The translations under genes were made by a program, and so were the position numbers. From Lasiosphaeria ovina (Eukaryota; Ascomycota; Sordariomycetes; Sordariales; Lasiosphaeriaceae), in the NCBI GenBank assembly GCA_033439765.1, contig JAULSN010000005.1, positions 3,921,001 to 3,985,000 of the forward strand: a stretch of DNA of 64,000 nucleotides, written 5' to 3'. The notes beneath the pieces were generated by a model. The model searched no databases. It saw only the letters and a program-made list of their open reading frames with translations, and was not told where the DNA came from. The stretch's first letter is position 1. The number at the start of each line of letters is the position of its first letter. Below are positions 34,191 to 44,232 of the stretch, one piece after another.

Positions 34191-35821
34191 GGCAAACAGA
34201 TCTTGCTTTAATAGTCTCGATTATAAGTTCTTCCCGGAACCTAGTACTTCTTAATTTTATATCTTATAATGAGATGAGGAAGCAAATACTAAAGAAAGGG
34301 GTAGGGGGCTGGGTCGCCGGGCAACGCCCGGGGCGACTAAGGGCAGCGGCAGGCGGCGCTCTAACTAACTTTCATGTGGCTCAATGGCTGTCACCGAGGC
34401 GGGTAGAAGAGACCCGTAAATTGGATCGAAGAATAACGGGAGGAAGATTGGAAGGAGAAACGCGCACGCTTCGCAGGCGGCCCCCCCTACTATACACTAG
34501 AGCCCGCGCGAGCGGACTGAGCTTAGAAGAGGGACCGCATACCCTTTAGGATAGAGGCTACCGCCTCCACGGTGTACACAGTAAGATTAATAATAATAAT
34601 AATATCTTTAATATCTTTATTAAGTATACGCTGTTACGGCACGGCCGAACTATGCAGCCCCACTCTTCCAAATTGGGCCTAGTGTAGTTGCCCTTCCTCA
34701 CCACACAAAAGCGCGCTATTAGAGATCCAGACTATCAAGAACTTTTTCCAGAGTATACTTGACGGCATTAAGGCGGGTGGCACCACCCTGAGCACGGGAC
34801 GGCTGAGCCGGATCCCTTTTGACAGGCCACCATGTACGCAGCTCGGATTTATTAACAGCGAATAAGTATACATCGGGACGGAGAAAAAAAGGCAAAGCCG
34901 TACAGGTATCCATTGGCGCGTTCTTGGTCTGCGTACGGGACAAAGTCCACATAGCCCGCCTTGGAAGACGGTGCGCGACACGGGGATGAGATAGGCTGCA
35001 GCTTATATGACTCGGGCCGGCGAAATTTACTCCAGCAGCGGATCCGTGACGACGGCGACGACGACGACGCCTGCCAACGGTGAATTAATCAAAAGCAGCT
35101 CGCAAAAGCAGGCCCCCAGACTCCAGGGTGAACCGGATCAAATTTCTCTGTGGTTTGCCACATGAATGGTCATCCTCCCTACACCCTGGACTGGCAGGGA
35201 ACTAAACTTGGAACACACACTCGTGACTGGTCACACTGGTGTTTATCGCGAGACGGAACACTCACGGTCAAAAAGAAGCCGCCCGGGCCCATCGGTTGGG
35301 TTATTATCATGACAAGGCGGTTGTTTGGCCATTTTCATACACTGACCGTCAAAGACAATACCTGGGAAAAATTGGCTATTCACCGAAATTTTGTGTTGGT
35401 AGGTATAGGACGGTGATGTCTCGGTGGCGTTTTCGTGCGATTCCAGGCCCGGATATATAAATTGTTTGTGACGGTGTTTTTGCAAATGAGTTTAGCAGCT
35501 TTGAACTATAGAAAGTCTCGCAAAAGAGATAAAGAAAAGTTGTCGCTTCTAGTGCTCAGTAATTGGTTAAGAAGCGGGGCGTTATCGTATCGGCATGTAA
35601 CCGCAAAACGGAGGGGGCAATTCAGGGCGGGAACTTGGCGTTATTTGTAGGGCTGCCATGGCGGCTACTCATATGAGGCAATCGACATGCAAAAAATGCC
35701 CCTCCACAATCAGCCAGTAGACCCACAATTGTAATACTCCACTTCACCTCTCTACTTAGTACTCATGGATCTCCTTACGCCCACTGGTGCGTTCCATGCT
35801 CCCACCACTCCTCGACGAACA
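34191..35821. other. repeat-rich intergenic DNA
   Basis: No supported gene. Open frames at 34274-34549 and 34679-34981 lack domains. Contains a short TAA microsatellite and GAC/GACGAC tracts near 35050. Confidence 0.45.
34587..34604. repeat. trinucleotide microsatellite (TAA)n
   Basis: ATTAATAATAATAATAATAT is read directly, about six TAA units. Confidence 0.9.
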
Positions 35822-35823
35822 TA

Positions 35824-35996
35824 CACCTCTCCCGGGGTTTAAAACCTTAGCAGAGTGACTTTTAGTAGTGAATTTGCCGGGGAAATAAGCCATAAACGCA
35901 GGGGGGTTGGAAGCCACTTTTTTAGCAGGTTCTCACCTAAAAGTCACGTGGCGGCTTAGTTGTATCGCACTAAAGGTTCAAACCCCGGGAGAGGTG
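35824..35996. mobile_element. MITE with TA target-site duplication
   Basis: The left end CACCTCTCCCGGGGTTT (35824-35840) is exactly reverse-complementary to the right end AAACCCCGGGAGAGGTG (35980-35996). Similarity continues inwards (AACCTTAG against CTAAAGGTT). A further inverted pair, GTGACTTTTAG and CTAAAAGTCAC, lies inside. TA dinucleotides at 35822-35823 and 35997-35998 flank the element, the target preference of Tc1/mariner-type transposases. At 173 bp it has no coding capacity and needs a transposase from elsewhere. Confidence 0.85.
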
Positions 35997-36081
35997 TAGA
36001 GCTAAGCACAAATTAGGGATAGAACGGTTCGTGCACCAGCTAGATTCGCGGCGGACAGAAATCGGGGATAGACATGGTGGG

Positions 36082-36113
36082 CTAGCCAGACCGTTAGTCG
36101 CAGGTCTGGCTAG
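36082..36113. repeat. perfect 11-bp stem hairpin
   Basis: CTAGCCAGACC (36082-36092) and GGTCTGGCTAG (36103-36113) are exact reverse complements around a 10-nt loop. It has no T-run and no known element context. Confidence 0.8.
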
Positions 36114-37140
36114 TATGTGCTAGTCTACCCAGAATGTGGCCTAGACATGTCTCAATCAATACGACACCCCGCCATTAGCCATCCAGTGTCACCAGTCCTT
36201 TTAGCAGCGTTCGCGGCTGCTGATGGGCTCATAGGGTCAATGGCGCTATTCAACGTAACCGCGGCCACCTTGCGCCCCGGACGATTCGGACTTCGCCAGC
36301 ATCTGTGGCCGTTTGACTTCTGCCAGCCCTAATCGGTTCTGGGAAATTCTAGAATACGGAGTAAATTGTTAGTAATAGCCATGCAATATGAACGTAGTTG
36401 GCCATTGCATTCGGCTGGCACATATCCGCTTGTAACTGAAAGCACGCAAAGGGTTCCTAGGGGTCATACGTTCTGTCCGCATATGGCTTGGCATTGGGCC
36501 CGTGCAGAGCCCGAAATGAGATCCTATCCAACGGACCCACACGGGTGGCCATGTAAGGTAATGGTCCAGAAGTACGGCCAAATCCTCGATGAAGAGGCGG
36601 TCGCGTTCAGTCTTTCCCGGCTTTCCAAGGCCTCCACCTCCGACTAGTTAATGGGGGATGACATGAGCTAAAGAGAAGTAAAGGCGAAGGAATTAACCGA
36701 AATACGCGCTACTACCCGTGCCCAACTGCGTGAATGTCGTTAACATGCCCCCCCGCACCTAATGTCAGCGTTTCACTAACGTCGGTCATGATGCTGTGTG
36801 CTCTGAACACGCCGGCGTTCCCAACCCCTGGGAACGATACAGGTTTCCTCCTAATCCTGCCGGTGTCGAGCAAGCTCTCCGGAGTTGCTGTAGCTTCATC
36901 TGAGAAAATTGTCGAGTGCAGAGAAGAGCTGGATAATTAGTACGGGCCTCTGCCCCTCCTAGAGTTAGTTAGCCAATGTACATCACTATATTGTCTCCCT
37001 AACAGGTTATGAAGCCCTCCCGCTCGCTTGCCCTCCCGGTACCGACCGCATTCGCAGCTGGACTACTCGTCGGTTGGGCTGCTTAGCTAACCGACTCTCA
37101 GCATTTGCTAGGGCGGCTACGACGGCGCGCTTGCCATCTC

Positions 37141-37333
37141 CTTGGGGACCAACTTCGGCATCGGTAAAACTTCCTAGAAAAAGCCCACTTATTAAACAAA
37201 TTGGCCAACCAAAGATAACTTCAAGCTTGCCCCTCCTCACTAACAATTCTTTGACTCGAAAGAAAGGGCAACTATTGGTTGCAGCGTCTTGAATTACAAG
37301 GTAGTTTTACCGATGCCGAAGTTGGTCCCCAAG
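37141..37333. repeat. 31-bp perfect inverted repeat with coding-like arms
   Basis: 37141-37171 (starts CTTGGGGACCAACTTCGGC) and 37303-37333 are perfect reverse complements. Each arm, read towards the right in the second copy or leftwards in the first, encodes the same GSFTDAEVGPQ peptide. The arms continue into different but compositionally similar Ala/Lys/Arg-rich text (AKRAKAVGQGIKRRR after the right arm). This looks like two head-to-head copies of the 3' end of a repeated gene. Confidence 0.7.
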
Positions 37334-37682
37334 AAACGGTGGCCCAGTCTGCGAGCGCCAACGGCGACAAACAAGAAGCAGGCCGCCAACAAGCGGCAAA
37401 ACGGGCAAAGGCGGTCGGGCAGGGCATTAAGCGAAGGCGGTGATGGTGATTAGTCATGAGCAGCGATGCAGACTCAACGATTTTGCATTTTTTTTCCCTG
37501 TCTGATGAGAGCTCGTTATGTAATCGCATTTCAGGGGCAGCGCCCCACTATATATATTCGTCACTGTCAGCTAAGCCCTGTAAGGCTGTAGCTGCAGGGC
37601 TCGATTTCGCAGCGACTGCGACGACCGACTCTCGTTGCCAATCCAAACACTTCAGCATCGGGTTTGCCACAACACATAAAAA

Positions 37683-38501
37683 ATGGCCGACTCTCCGCGC
37701 AGAGAGCGGTCCCGCTCCCGCTCTCCTCGACGTCGTCCCAAGGGCAGCGGCGGCGGTGGCGGGTTCAAATGGAAGGAGAAGCGCTCCAACGACGACGGCA
37801 GCGGCGAGCAGGGCCGTCGCGACGGCGACCGCGACGCCCGCGGAGGCCTCCAGCGCGGCTACCGCAACCGCTCCCCACGCCGCGATCGCGATCGCGATCG
37901 CGATCGCGACCGGGACAGGGACAAGGACCGCGATCAGGCCACGGACCGTGACCAGCAGGGCCGCGACGGAGACCGGAGAAGAGACGACGACCGCGACAGG
38001 TCGAGGAGAGACAGGGACAGAGGTGGTGACAAAGACAGAGACAGAGACAGGGATCGCAGCAGCCGCTCGCCTGGCGCATCCTCGAGGCGGCGGCGCCATG
38101 ACGACGACGACGACGGCAACCGCAACGACAGGGACAGCCGCCCCCGCAAAGACAGCAAGCACAAGTCCAGCAAGCCCAAGTCCGGCGGCACCAACCCGCC
38201 CGCGCGGCCAGCCGCAGCAGCAGCCGCAGGAGCAGCTCCCGCCGGCGGGGCGTACAGCGGCGAGGAGATGATCGTGGTGACGGTCAACGACCGGCTGGGC
38301 ACCAAGGCGCAGATCCCCGCGTTCGCGAGCGACCTGGTCAAGCACTTCAAGATCATGGTCGCCATGAAAGTCGGCCGCGAGCCCCACGAGATCCTGCTCA
38401 AGCGCCAGGGCGAGCGGCCCTTCAAGGACCAGCTGACGCTGGCCGACTACGGCGTGTCCAACGGCGTGCAGCTCGACCTCGAGGTCGACACGGGCGACTG
38501 A
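37683..38501 (+). CDS. hub1: Hub1/UBL5-type ubiquitin-like protein with RS/RD-rich N-terminal extension
   Basis: Single exon, 272 aa. The last ~75 residues are a Hub1 fold: EEMIVVTVNDRLGTKAQIP, KVGREPHEILLKRQGE and FKDQLTLADYGVSNGVQLDL. Hub1 is a non-conjugated ubiquitin-like modifier that binds spliceosomal proteins such as Snu66 and influences splice-site choice. Yeast Hub1 is only 73 aa. Here it follows about 195 residues of Arg/Ser/Asp-rich text (SPRRERSRSRSPRR, then RD dipeptide arrays encoded by a CGATCG-type repeat at about 37885-37910). An SR-like extension on a splicing factor fits a role in spliceosome targeting. The C-terminus ends LEVDTGD, without a GG or the double-Tyr end of classical Hub1. 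The ATG has an A-rich upstream context. Confidence 0.9.
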   Translation: MADSPRRERSRSRSPRRRPKGSGGGGGFKWKEKRSNDDGSGEQGRRDGDRDARGGLQRGYRNRSPRRDRDRDRDRDRDRDKDRDQATDRDQQGRDGDRRRDDDRDRSRRDRDRGGDKDRDRDRDRSSRSPGASSRRRRHDDDDDGNRNDRDSRPRKDSKHKSSKPKSGGTNPPARPAAAAAAGAAPAGGAYSGEEMIVVTVNDRLGTKAQIPAFASDLVKHFKIMVAMKVGREPHEILLKRQGERPFKDQLTLADYGVSNGVQLDLEVDTGD

Positions 38502-39810
38502 AGAGAGAACGAGTCCTCTCTGTCTGTTGTGTGTCCTGGGGGACAATACCTGGTTCCACTTTTTCCTACACAAACGGATACCAACACACTCTGCACCTCG
38601 CCGTTCACGTTTCTCATCCCTGCACTCCTTTTTTAACCCTCCCCAAGTCTGTTACCTGTTCACATTGCTCACGCAGGGACGGGTGGTCAGCGAGCTGTCA
38701 ACGGCAGTTCATGCTGGCTAGGATTGGAGGGATGGATACTCGGCTCCATTGGGGATATAAAGGACATAGAGAGACAACAGCAGCACGTTCAGTCTGTGCA
38801 CATCAGAGCCCGGCATATTCGAGCTACCTTACAGATAGATACCCACAATAAAAGATAAGATAACTCTCGTGCTTCTTACAGTTTGTCCGCCACGCTCACC
38901 GCGTGTGGCTGCATGCAACCGAGTAAGTCTTTGACGGCAGGGCTCTTTTCCTTATTTTTCGTTAGCTTCAACTCTAACTTGTCCACGAAGACAGTTTGGT
39001 ATAGTATCTTCGTGGGATAAAAAATAAAATAGCCCGCAGCATAGTCTAATCTAATCTGCGAGCCGAAGAAGTATCCGCGACGGTACGGACCTACCTTTGT
39101 ACATACAGCCCAGTCCCTAAAGGTTTATTGGCCCGGCACTTGGGAAGCGAACCTGTAGATTCGGAATTGCAATCAGTCTGTAAAAGCCTTTATTAGATAG
39201 GGTATTTGTATGAAGGATATTTCCCCAAGGTAAGGATTCTGGTAGCTTTTGCCCTTCTCGGCGAAAAACCTCAGGGCGAGCCGTAATCTGTATTACGGTA
39301 GGTCCTGAGGCTTTTCAAGATCTTGGAAAGTCAAACAGAATTCTTAGTAAATTTACACAGTATATTTTCTTCTTCTTTTTTTCTTTTATTGGGTTAGTTA
39401 CAAGATATGCATAAGAAAGGCCGCTCCGTTGGTTTGCCTCGCTCATATCCATTTTGATCGTTCTTTGCCAATGTCGAGACAAGCCTTCCTCCAGAAAACA
39501 CAAGAACCAAACGGAGATTAAATGAACCATCCAAACCGTAAATGACTGCCCCTTTGCGGTGAATACATAATATACTCATAGACTGATGCCAAAAAGAGTC
39601 ACAGGCAAGGAAAGATAAATAGGGAAGAAAAGTCTGTGCGAGGATGGTGCAAGGCCGAAACCCCAAAGATCTCGGAGCTCGTGTTTCACATGTGCACTCG
39701 TGCGTAGTCGGAAATGAACTGCGCACCCTCGTTGCCGGGTTGGAGTGGTGACTTCCAGTGTCGCATACCTGGATACCGACATCTCTTCTCTCGGGCGCTC
39801 CTACCCGTAT
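38502..39810. other. intergenic, no supported gene
   Basis: Contains 3' ends of the flanking genes (hub1 plus, modular Cys gene minus). It includes T/A-rich tracts such as the poly-T/TTC run at about 39366-39388. No ncRNA or protein gene was recognised. Confidence 0.5.
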
Positions 39811-41676
39811 TCAGATATCGAACACCGGTCGGGGCCCCCAGATCACGTCTCGAGACTGAAGCTCTCGAGTCCGAGACTGTGAGCGAGTTCTCCTCCGTGA
39901 GCGAGATCTCGCCCTTACGAGGGGTCTCGCGGTGGGCGTGCCGTTGTAGAAATCGTTGAGGTCTGTTCGAGAGGGCAAAGGAGATTGGTTATTTTGCACC
40001 CATTGTAAGGGGGGGATGAGGGAAGCTATATAAACTCACGGTCGAGACATAGCTGAGTTTCGCTGCTAACGGCTATAGCGTTGCATTTTGGAAGGGAGCA
40101 TACGTCTACCGTTAAGTGTCAGCCTCTGGATCCACGGATACAGGGAATGAATGTCCCTGGTAAGGCCGGTTTCCGCAATTGCGTGGGAGAGATGACTTAC
40201 GGTATTCGCAGTAGATACTCTTGCTACCCACATGGGCTAGGCAGGCCGGTTCACGGCAAGTGTCTACGTTCGTCACCGTGTCAGGCCGTAATGTTCGCGC
40301 AAGGGTCCGCGTCAGCGGCTGAGTCGACTTACGCATCGGGCAGTATTTTCCTTCCAGGGTCCAGGGTCGAGGGTACGCGCATCCTGGGTCCATACAGGTA
40401 TCTTGCAGAGAATATATTAGAACAAAACAAACACGTCAAGACTGTTGCCAATCTTTGGAGAGGCTACTCACGGTGGCCGCAGTATGGTCTATCCTCCGAG
40501 GCTCTGAAGTCGCAGTTCCTGTCCCGGCAAATAGTGCCCCTGGGGATACTCGTATGGAGAGTACGTCCTCTGTTCTCGTTCTGCAGTTGGGCTGGCAAGT
40601 GCACCGAAGGCGGCTCGGGAGTATCTGGGTGGGTCGTTCTTAGTTTCCTGTCTTTATATAACACCGTTTGGATCTGGACGTCTTTGTTCTAGAGGAAAAT
40701 GACTGGATACTCACGGATGTGACAATAGGGGTCGTAGTCTCCTCTCACGGACGACCATAACCGGGTCCTGCCACAGTCTACTCTGCTGCATTTCATGTCT
40801 AGCCCCCGCAGGATTTTCTGGTCAGTGTTTCCAACATAGCATTGGCTAGTGAATATTCCTTACGAGAACTGCAATATTGTTTGTCTCTCTCCACCAGCGA
40901 CAAGCATCCGGCCATCCTACACTTATCTGAAGGACGGTTAGTCCCTCGAGTACTAAAAAAGCCACGACCGGAACGAGTAGAGGGAGCCGACGTACGAGTT
41001 AGACAGCAGCTACTGTTGCCAATGACAGGGTTTCTGCAGCTGTCGGCCCGGCAGGTGTCTGTTCTCTGTTTTTCAGTCTCTGGAAATCGGTGTTCGACAT
41101 GGTGAACCAATGGCTTACGGTCTTTACAATGTGGACTTTTAGACGAGATTCGAGCTTTGCGGCAATCTCCGGTATGGCACTTGTCTATTGCTCGGTAAAT
41201 AACGACTACTGTGTAGTTTCCTAGTGTGGATCGGCTTACGGCGAATGCAGGTTTCGGCGCGAATGACCGTCTCAGGCATGCCGAGGCCAGGTCTCTGTCT
41301 GGGGTCTGGAATTGGATACCGAGGCAGGGAGCAGCCCAAGACGGAACAATATGTGTCTACCCAAGGGGTTAGCTAAGCTCAACTATCACCTGTCAGGGGG
41401 GTTGGGGTTCGGGCCATACGCAAGTCGCAAACCGAGTCATAAGGATCATGGTGGTTGAGGCACGTCTCGGGCCCGTAGAAGGCGCTGCAGCAATCTATTC
41501 CAAAGTCAGCGGCGAGTTGATGGGTCATATGGAAGGGATTTCCAACGTTGCGGGCAGAACCTGGCTGACGTGAGTCTTTCGGGACTATTACGGTCGGCTG
41601 GGATGCTTTTGACTGTCTTGGTCGCCGCATAGCTGGAACACCGGGGGTAACGACAAAATGACAAATTGTACGCCAT
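39811..41676 (-). CDS. modular Cys-rich protein, one exon per C-x4-C...C-x2-H module (12 exons)
   Basis: CDS is complement(join(39811..39962, 40040..40105, 40201..40263, 40333..40401, 40472..40624, 40715..40798, 40864..40926, 40996..41058, 41119..41184, 41240..41356, 41420..41494, 41547..41676)), 366 aa. Exons 1-11 each encode one module, mostly C-x4-C-x(10-28)-C-x2-H (for example KCRMAGC then YCSSH, TCREPAC then YCEYH). Every one of the 11 introns (52-95 nt) is phase 1 and splits the final His codon as C|AC or C|AT. Donors are GTAAGN, GTGAGT, GTACGT, GTATGG and, once, GTTGGA; all acceptors are AG. Module 2 is deviant (HCCSAFYGPETC). Exon 12 encodes an Arg/Ser-rich tail ending VFDI. There is no signal peptide or membrane segment. 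The spacing suggests a Zn-binding C3H-like finger, which is inference. I do not recognise a named family, and the function is unknown. Confidence 0.85.
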
Positions 41677-43399
41677 GTCGGAGGTACTCGTTGTTGCACG
41701 GCTATGGGAAATGGACTATTGAGTCTGAACTGCGTAGAGAAGAGCGGTGGGTGGCGGTGGCAGTTTGGGTTTGAGTTTGACAGGTTGGGAGCCGGTATGA
41801 TACCTGATAAACAGTCGAGCGAGTCTCAGATACTTATAGCTAAATGACTGCGAGGGACCGACGATCTAGGACCTGGGACTTATGGCCTAGGACCCAGACA
41901 GGACCGAGAGTCCCGTTTGTTCAAGATCACGCGACTACTCGCCTCGGGATGCAAAGCAATCTAGGATGACGGGCGACGGGTGACGGGGTGGTTTCGCTTT
42001 TCGCCACTCTGACGAGGTTCCGGTCGTCTTGCAGCAGAATCCGCCTGTGTTTGTCCTCTGTATGACTGTGCTTCGCGACGAAACAGCGGGAAATTCCATT
42101 GGAGAGGGTGATTGCCCGGTAGGATAGTTGCGGTCAAGAACTAGTGAAGCGCGCTGTGCCCTTTTTTCACACTTGGCATCATCAAAGATCCTTGAGCACT
42201 CGCTTCAAGTTGTGCAGCCAGGTAGCCGTGTGGAAAGAGCCAAGTCAATACAACACGAATGAATTCCCCGAGGCTGTATGATAGGGAACGGCCCGAAGCT
42301 CGTTTAGTGGCTTGGTACAATCGTAACCAGAACTACCTTAGATCGGTCTACATGCTTCAGCCACTACGCTGAACATGCGGCGAGCGGCGAGCTTTCTGGA
42401 GTAGTTCTGCAGTGCATGGGCGTGGTTTTTTATCGCCATCCCCAACATCCCCGTGAATAAGTTGTGAGCGTCGAATGTGGGCGTAGCGGTAGGCTATATG
42501 AAGCATCTATGGAAGGCGAGATTCCGCCCGAGAGAGGCTTGGGCACAGGGACTCAAGCACCTGCCCAACCTCCGGGGCCGTCCAACTGCCTCATGCCTTT
42601 GTCCCATTGTAAGGCTTCCTGGTAATACCTCCATGGTGGAAAGGGTGTGGTGGTTGAGGACGCGATGCTGACCGAAAAGAAAAGCGTAACTGGCGTTGAC
42701 GGTACAACCAACACAGCCAACCGTTGACAGGAAAAATTGTCCATGCCACAGATCCACTGTATGCCACGTAAGAGATAACGCCCAGGAAAGAGTCACCCCG
42801 ACTCGTAGTCGCATGGTGTAGGGCAAGAGACTTTGCAAGAGGAAAGCACAGATGCCGTCTCCTGCCACAAAGGTAGCTACATTAAGTGGGGACGTTGAAC
42901 CGCCAACCACAGATATTTTGAGCCTCCAAGAGGGAAGGAACGTGTCCGGAGAGCTTGCCTAAATGTTTGTGCCTAGTTACACAAAGACTGAAATGACTCT
43001 TGCGAGAAAGGGCAGCCAAAGCACGGAAAACACCGGATTTTATGACGAAAAGAAAGGGGGCGCCTAAGATCTCACTTGGACGTCAAGACCAACGGGGCGA
43101 ATTAAACCACGTGACCGCGCACCAGCCTCGCGCCGAGCGGACGCGTTAATTCCCGGACCGACGCGTGCGCCCTTGGAATGACACGGCGACGGCCACATAT
43201 AATTGATTCCCGCTCTTAAACCCGCCTTGCTGTGGCATTGCTGCCATTACATCTACCCTTACAGTTTATTTTGCAGGAGTAACAGAGCGAGTCTGGAGAC
43301 AAACATCCCAACACAGCACACACACTGGACAGGAGGAAGACTCCAAACTACCTACGTACCAGCCTACAAAGCCAATAGAGCCACACCTCGTGACCAAGC
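41677..43399. other. intergenic, promoters of modular Cys gene (minus) and MGMT gene (plus)
   Basis: Divergent starts share this 1.7-kb interval. No coding signal is convincing; the 138-codon minus frame at 42494-42910 has no domain. Near 43080-43150 the DNA is GC-rich with ACGCG motifs, close to the MGMT start. Confidence 0.5.
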
Positions 43400-44232
43400 A
43401 TGGACAGCAGACTGAAAATGTCTGGCAGAATGAGGCGCAAGCTCACGGCCCTCTTACAACAACAGGAAACAGAAACCGCCGCCTCCCTCTCGCGCGCCAC
43501 GGCCCACCGCCCCACTGCAATCAAACCCGACCCAGACAGCGCTGGCAGTTCCGGGCTGGCGGGATACCGCCACCACCGCCAAGAAGAAGAAGAAGAAGAA
43601 GAACAAGACGTGGCCAGGCTCGAGGCGCTCATCGCCGGCTACCGACACGGGACCGTCTTCGACAAGGCGGTGTGGCGGCTGCTGCTGCAGATTCCGCGCG
43701 GGTGCGTGACGACGTACGGGATCCTCGCGGCGCAGCTGGGGTCGTCGCCGCGGGCCGTCGGCAATGCCCTGCGCCGCAACCCCTATGCTCCGCGCGTGCC
43801 GTGGTATGTTTTTTTTTTCCTTTCTTTTGTTTATTTGTTTTTTGCTTTTTTTTTGTGTTATTTTATCCATCCGTCCGGCTCGCCCTCGAGACGCTTCATC
43901 CATCTTCCCACCACACACATCATCATTCCCATCATCCCCTGACAAACCCCCAAAACAACATCAGAGCTAACATAGTTCCGCCTCCCCTCAGCCACCGTGT
44001 CATCGCAACCGGGGGCAAGCTCGGCGGGTTCAAAGGCACAGTCGGGCCGCGCGACGGGGCATCGTCCGCGAAGCTGGTCGAGAAGCGGATGCTGCTGCGG
44101 CGGGAGGGCGTCAAGTTCGGCGCGGCGAGCCCCAGCAGCAAGACTGGCGAGGAGAAGGTGCTGGGGACGCCGTTCACGGGGTTCGCGCCGCCGCGGGGCG
44201 CAACAGTAGTCAAAGCACCTGCTTCTCTGTAG
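43400..44232 (+). CDS. mgt1: O6-methylguanine-DNA methyltransferase
   Basis: CDS is join(43400..43803, 43992..44232), 214 aa. The enzyme transfers the O6-alkyl group from guanine to its own cysteine in a single-turnover suicide reaction. The catalytic signature PCHRVIATGG is created by splicing: exon 1 ends VP-TG and exon 2 starts with C, so TG|C gives Cys135. Other family features are FDKAVWRLLLQIPRG, VTTYGILAAQLG, PRAVGNALRRNP (recognition helix and Asn hinge) and GGKLGGFKG. The N-terminus carries a fungal-specific Gln/Glu-rich segment with a poly-Glu run. The intron (188 nt, GTATGT then a long T-run, CCTCAG) is the longest in the window. Unspliced, the frame reads PW, which superficially mimics the alkyltransferase-like (ATL) proteins. 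Confidence 0.95.

Larger units (their letters stand above)
35999..37682. other. gene-poor DNA upstream of the Hub1-like gene
   Basis: Apart from the hairpin and the inverted repeat listed separately, only unsupported short frames were seen (for example 36117-36332 and 36366-36647). The last ~200 bp must hold the promoter of the Hub1-like gene. Confidence 0.45.

Noticed and set aside
37548..38573. 341-codon minus-strand frame with Val/Ala repeats
   Set aside because: Antisense of the RS/RD repeats of the Hub1-like gene; repeat-derived.
39800..41700. Interpreting the many short Cys-containing minus-strand frames as separate small secreted effectors
   Set aside because: No signal peptides, and they join through consistent phase-1 splice sites into a single frame with a start and a stop.
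43400..43942. Reading the MGMT locus as an alkyltransferase-like (ATL) protein with PW in the active site
   Set aside because: The Trp codon belongs to the donor-site region; splicing yields PCHRV with the catalytic Cys.
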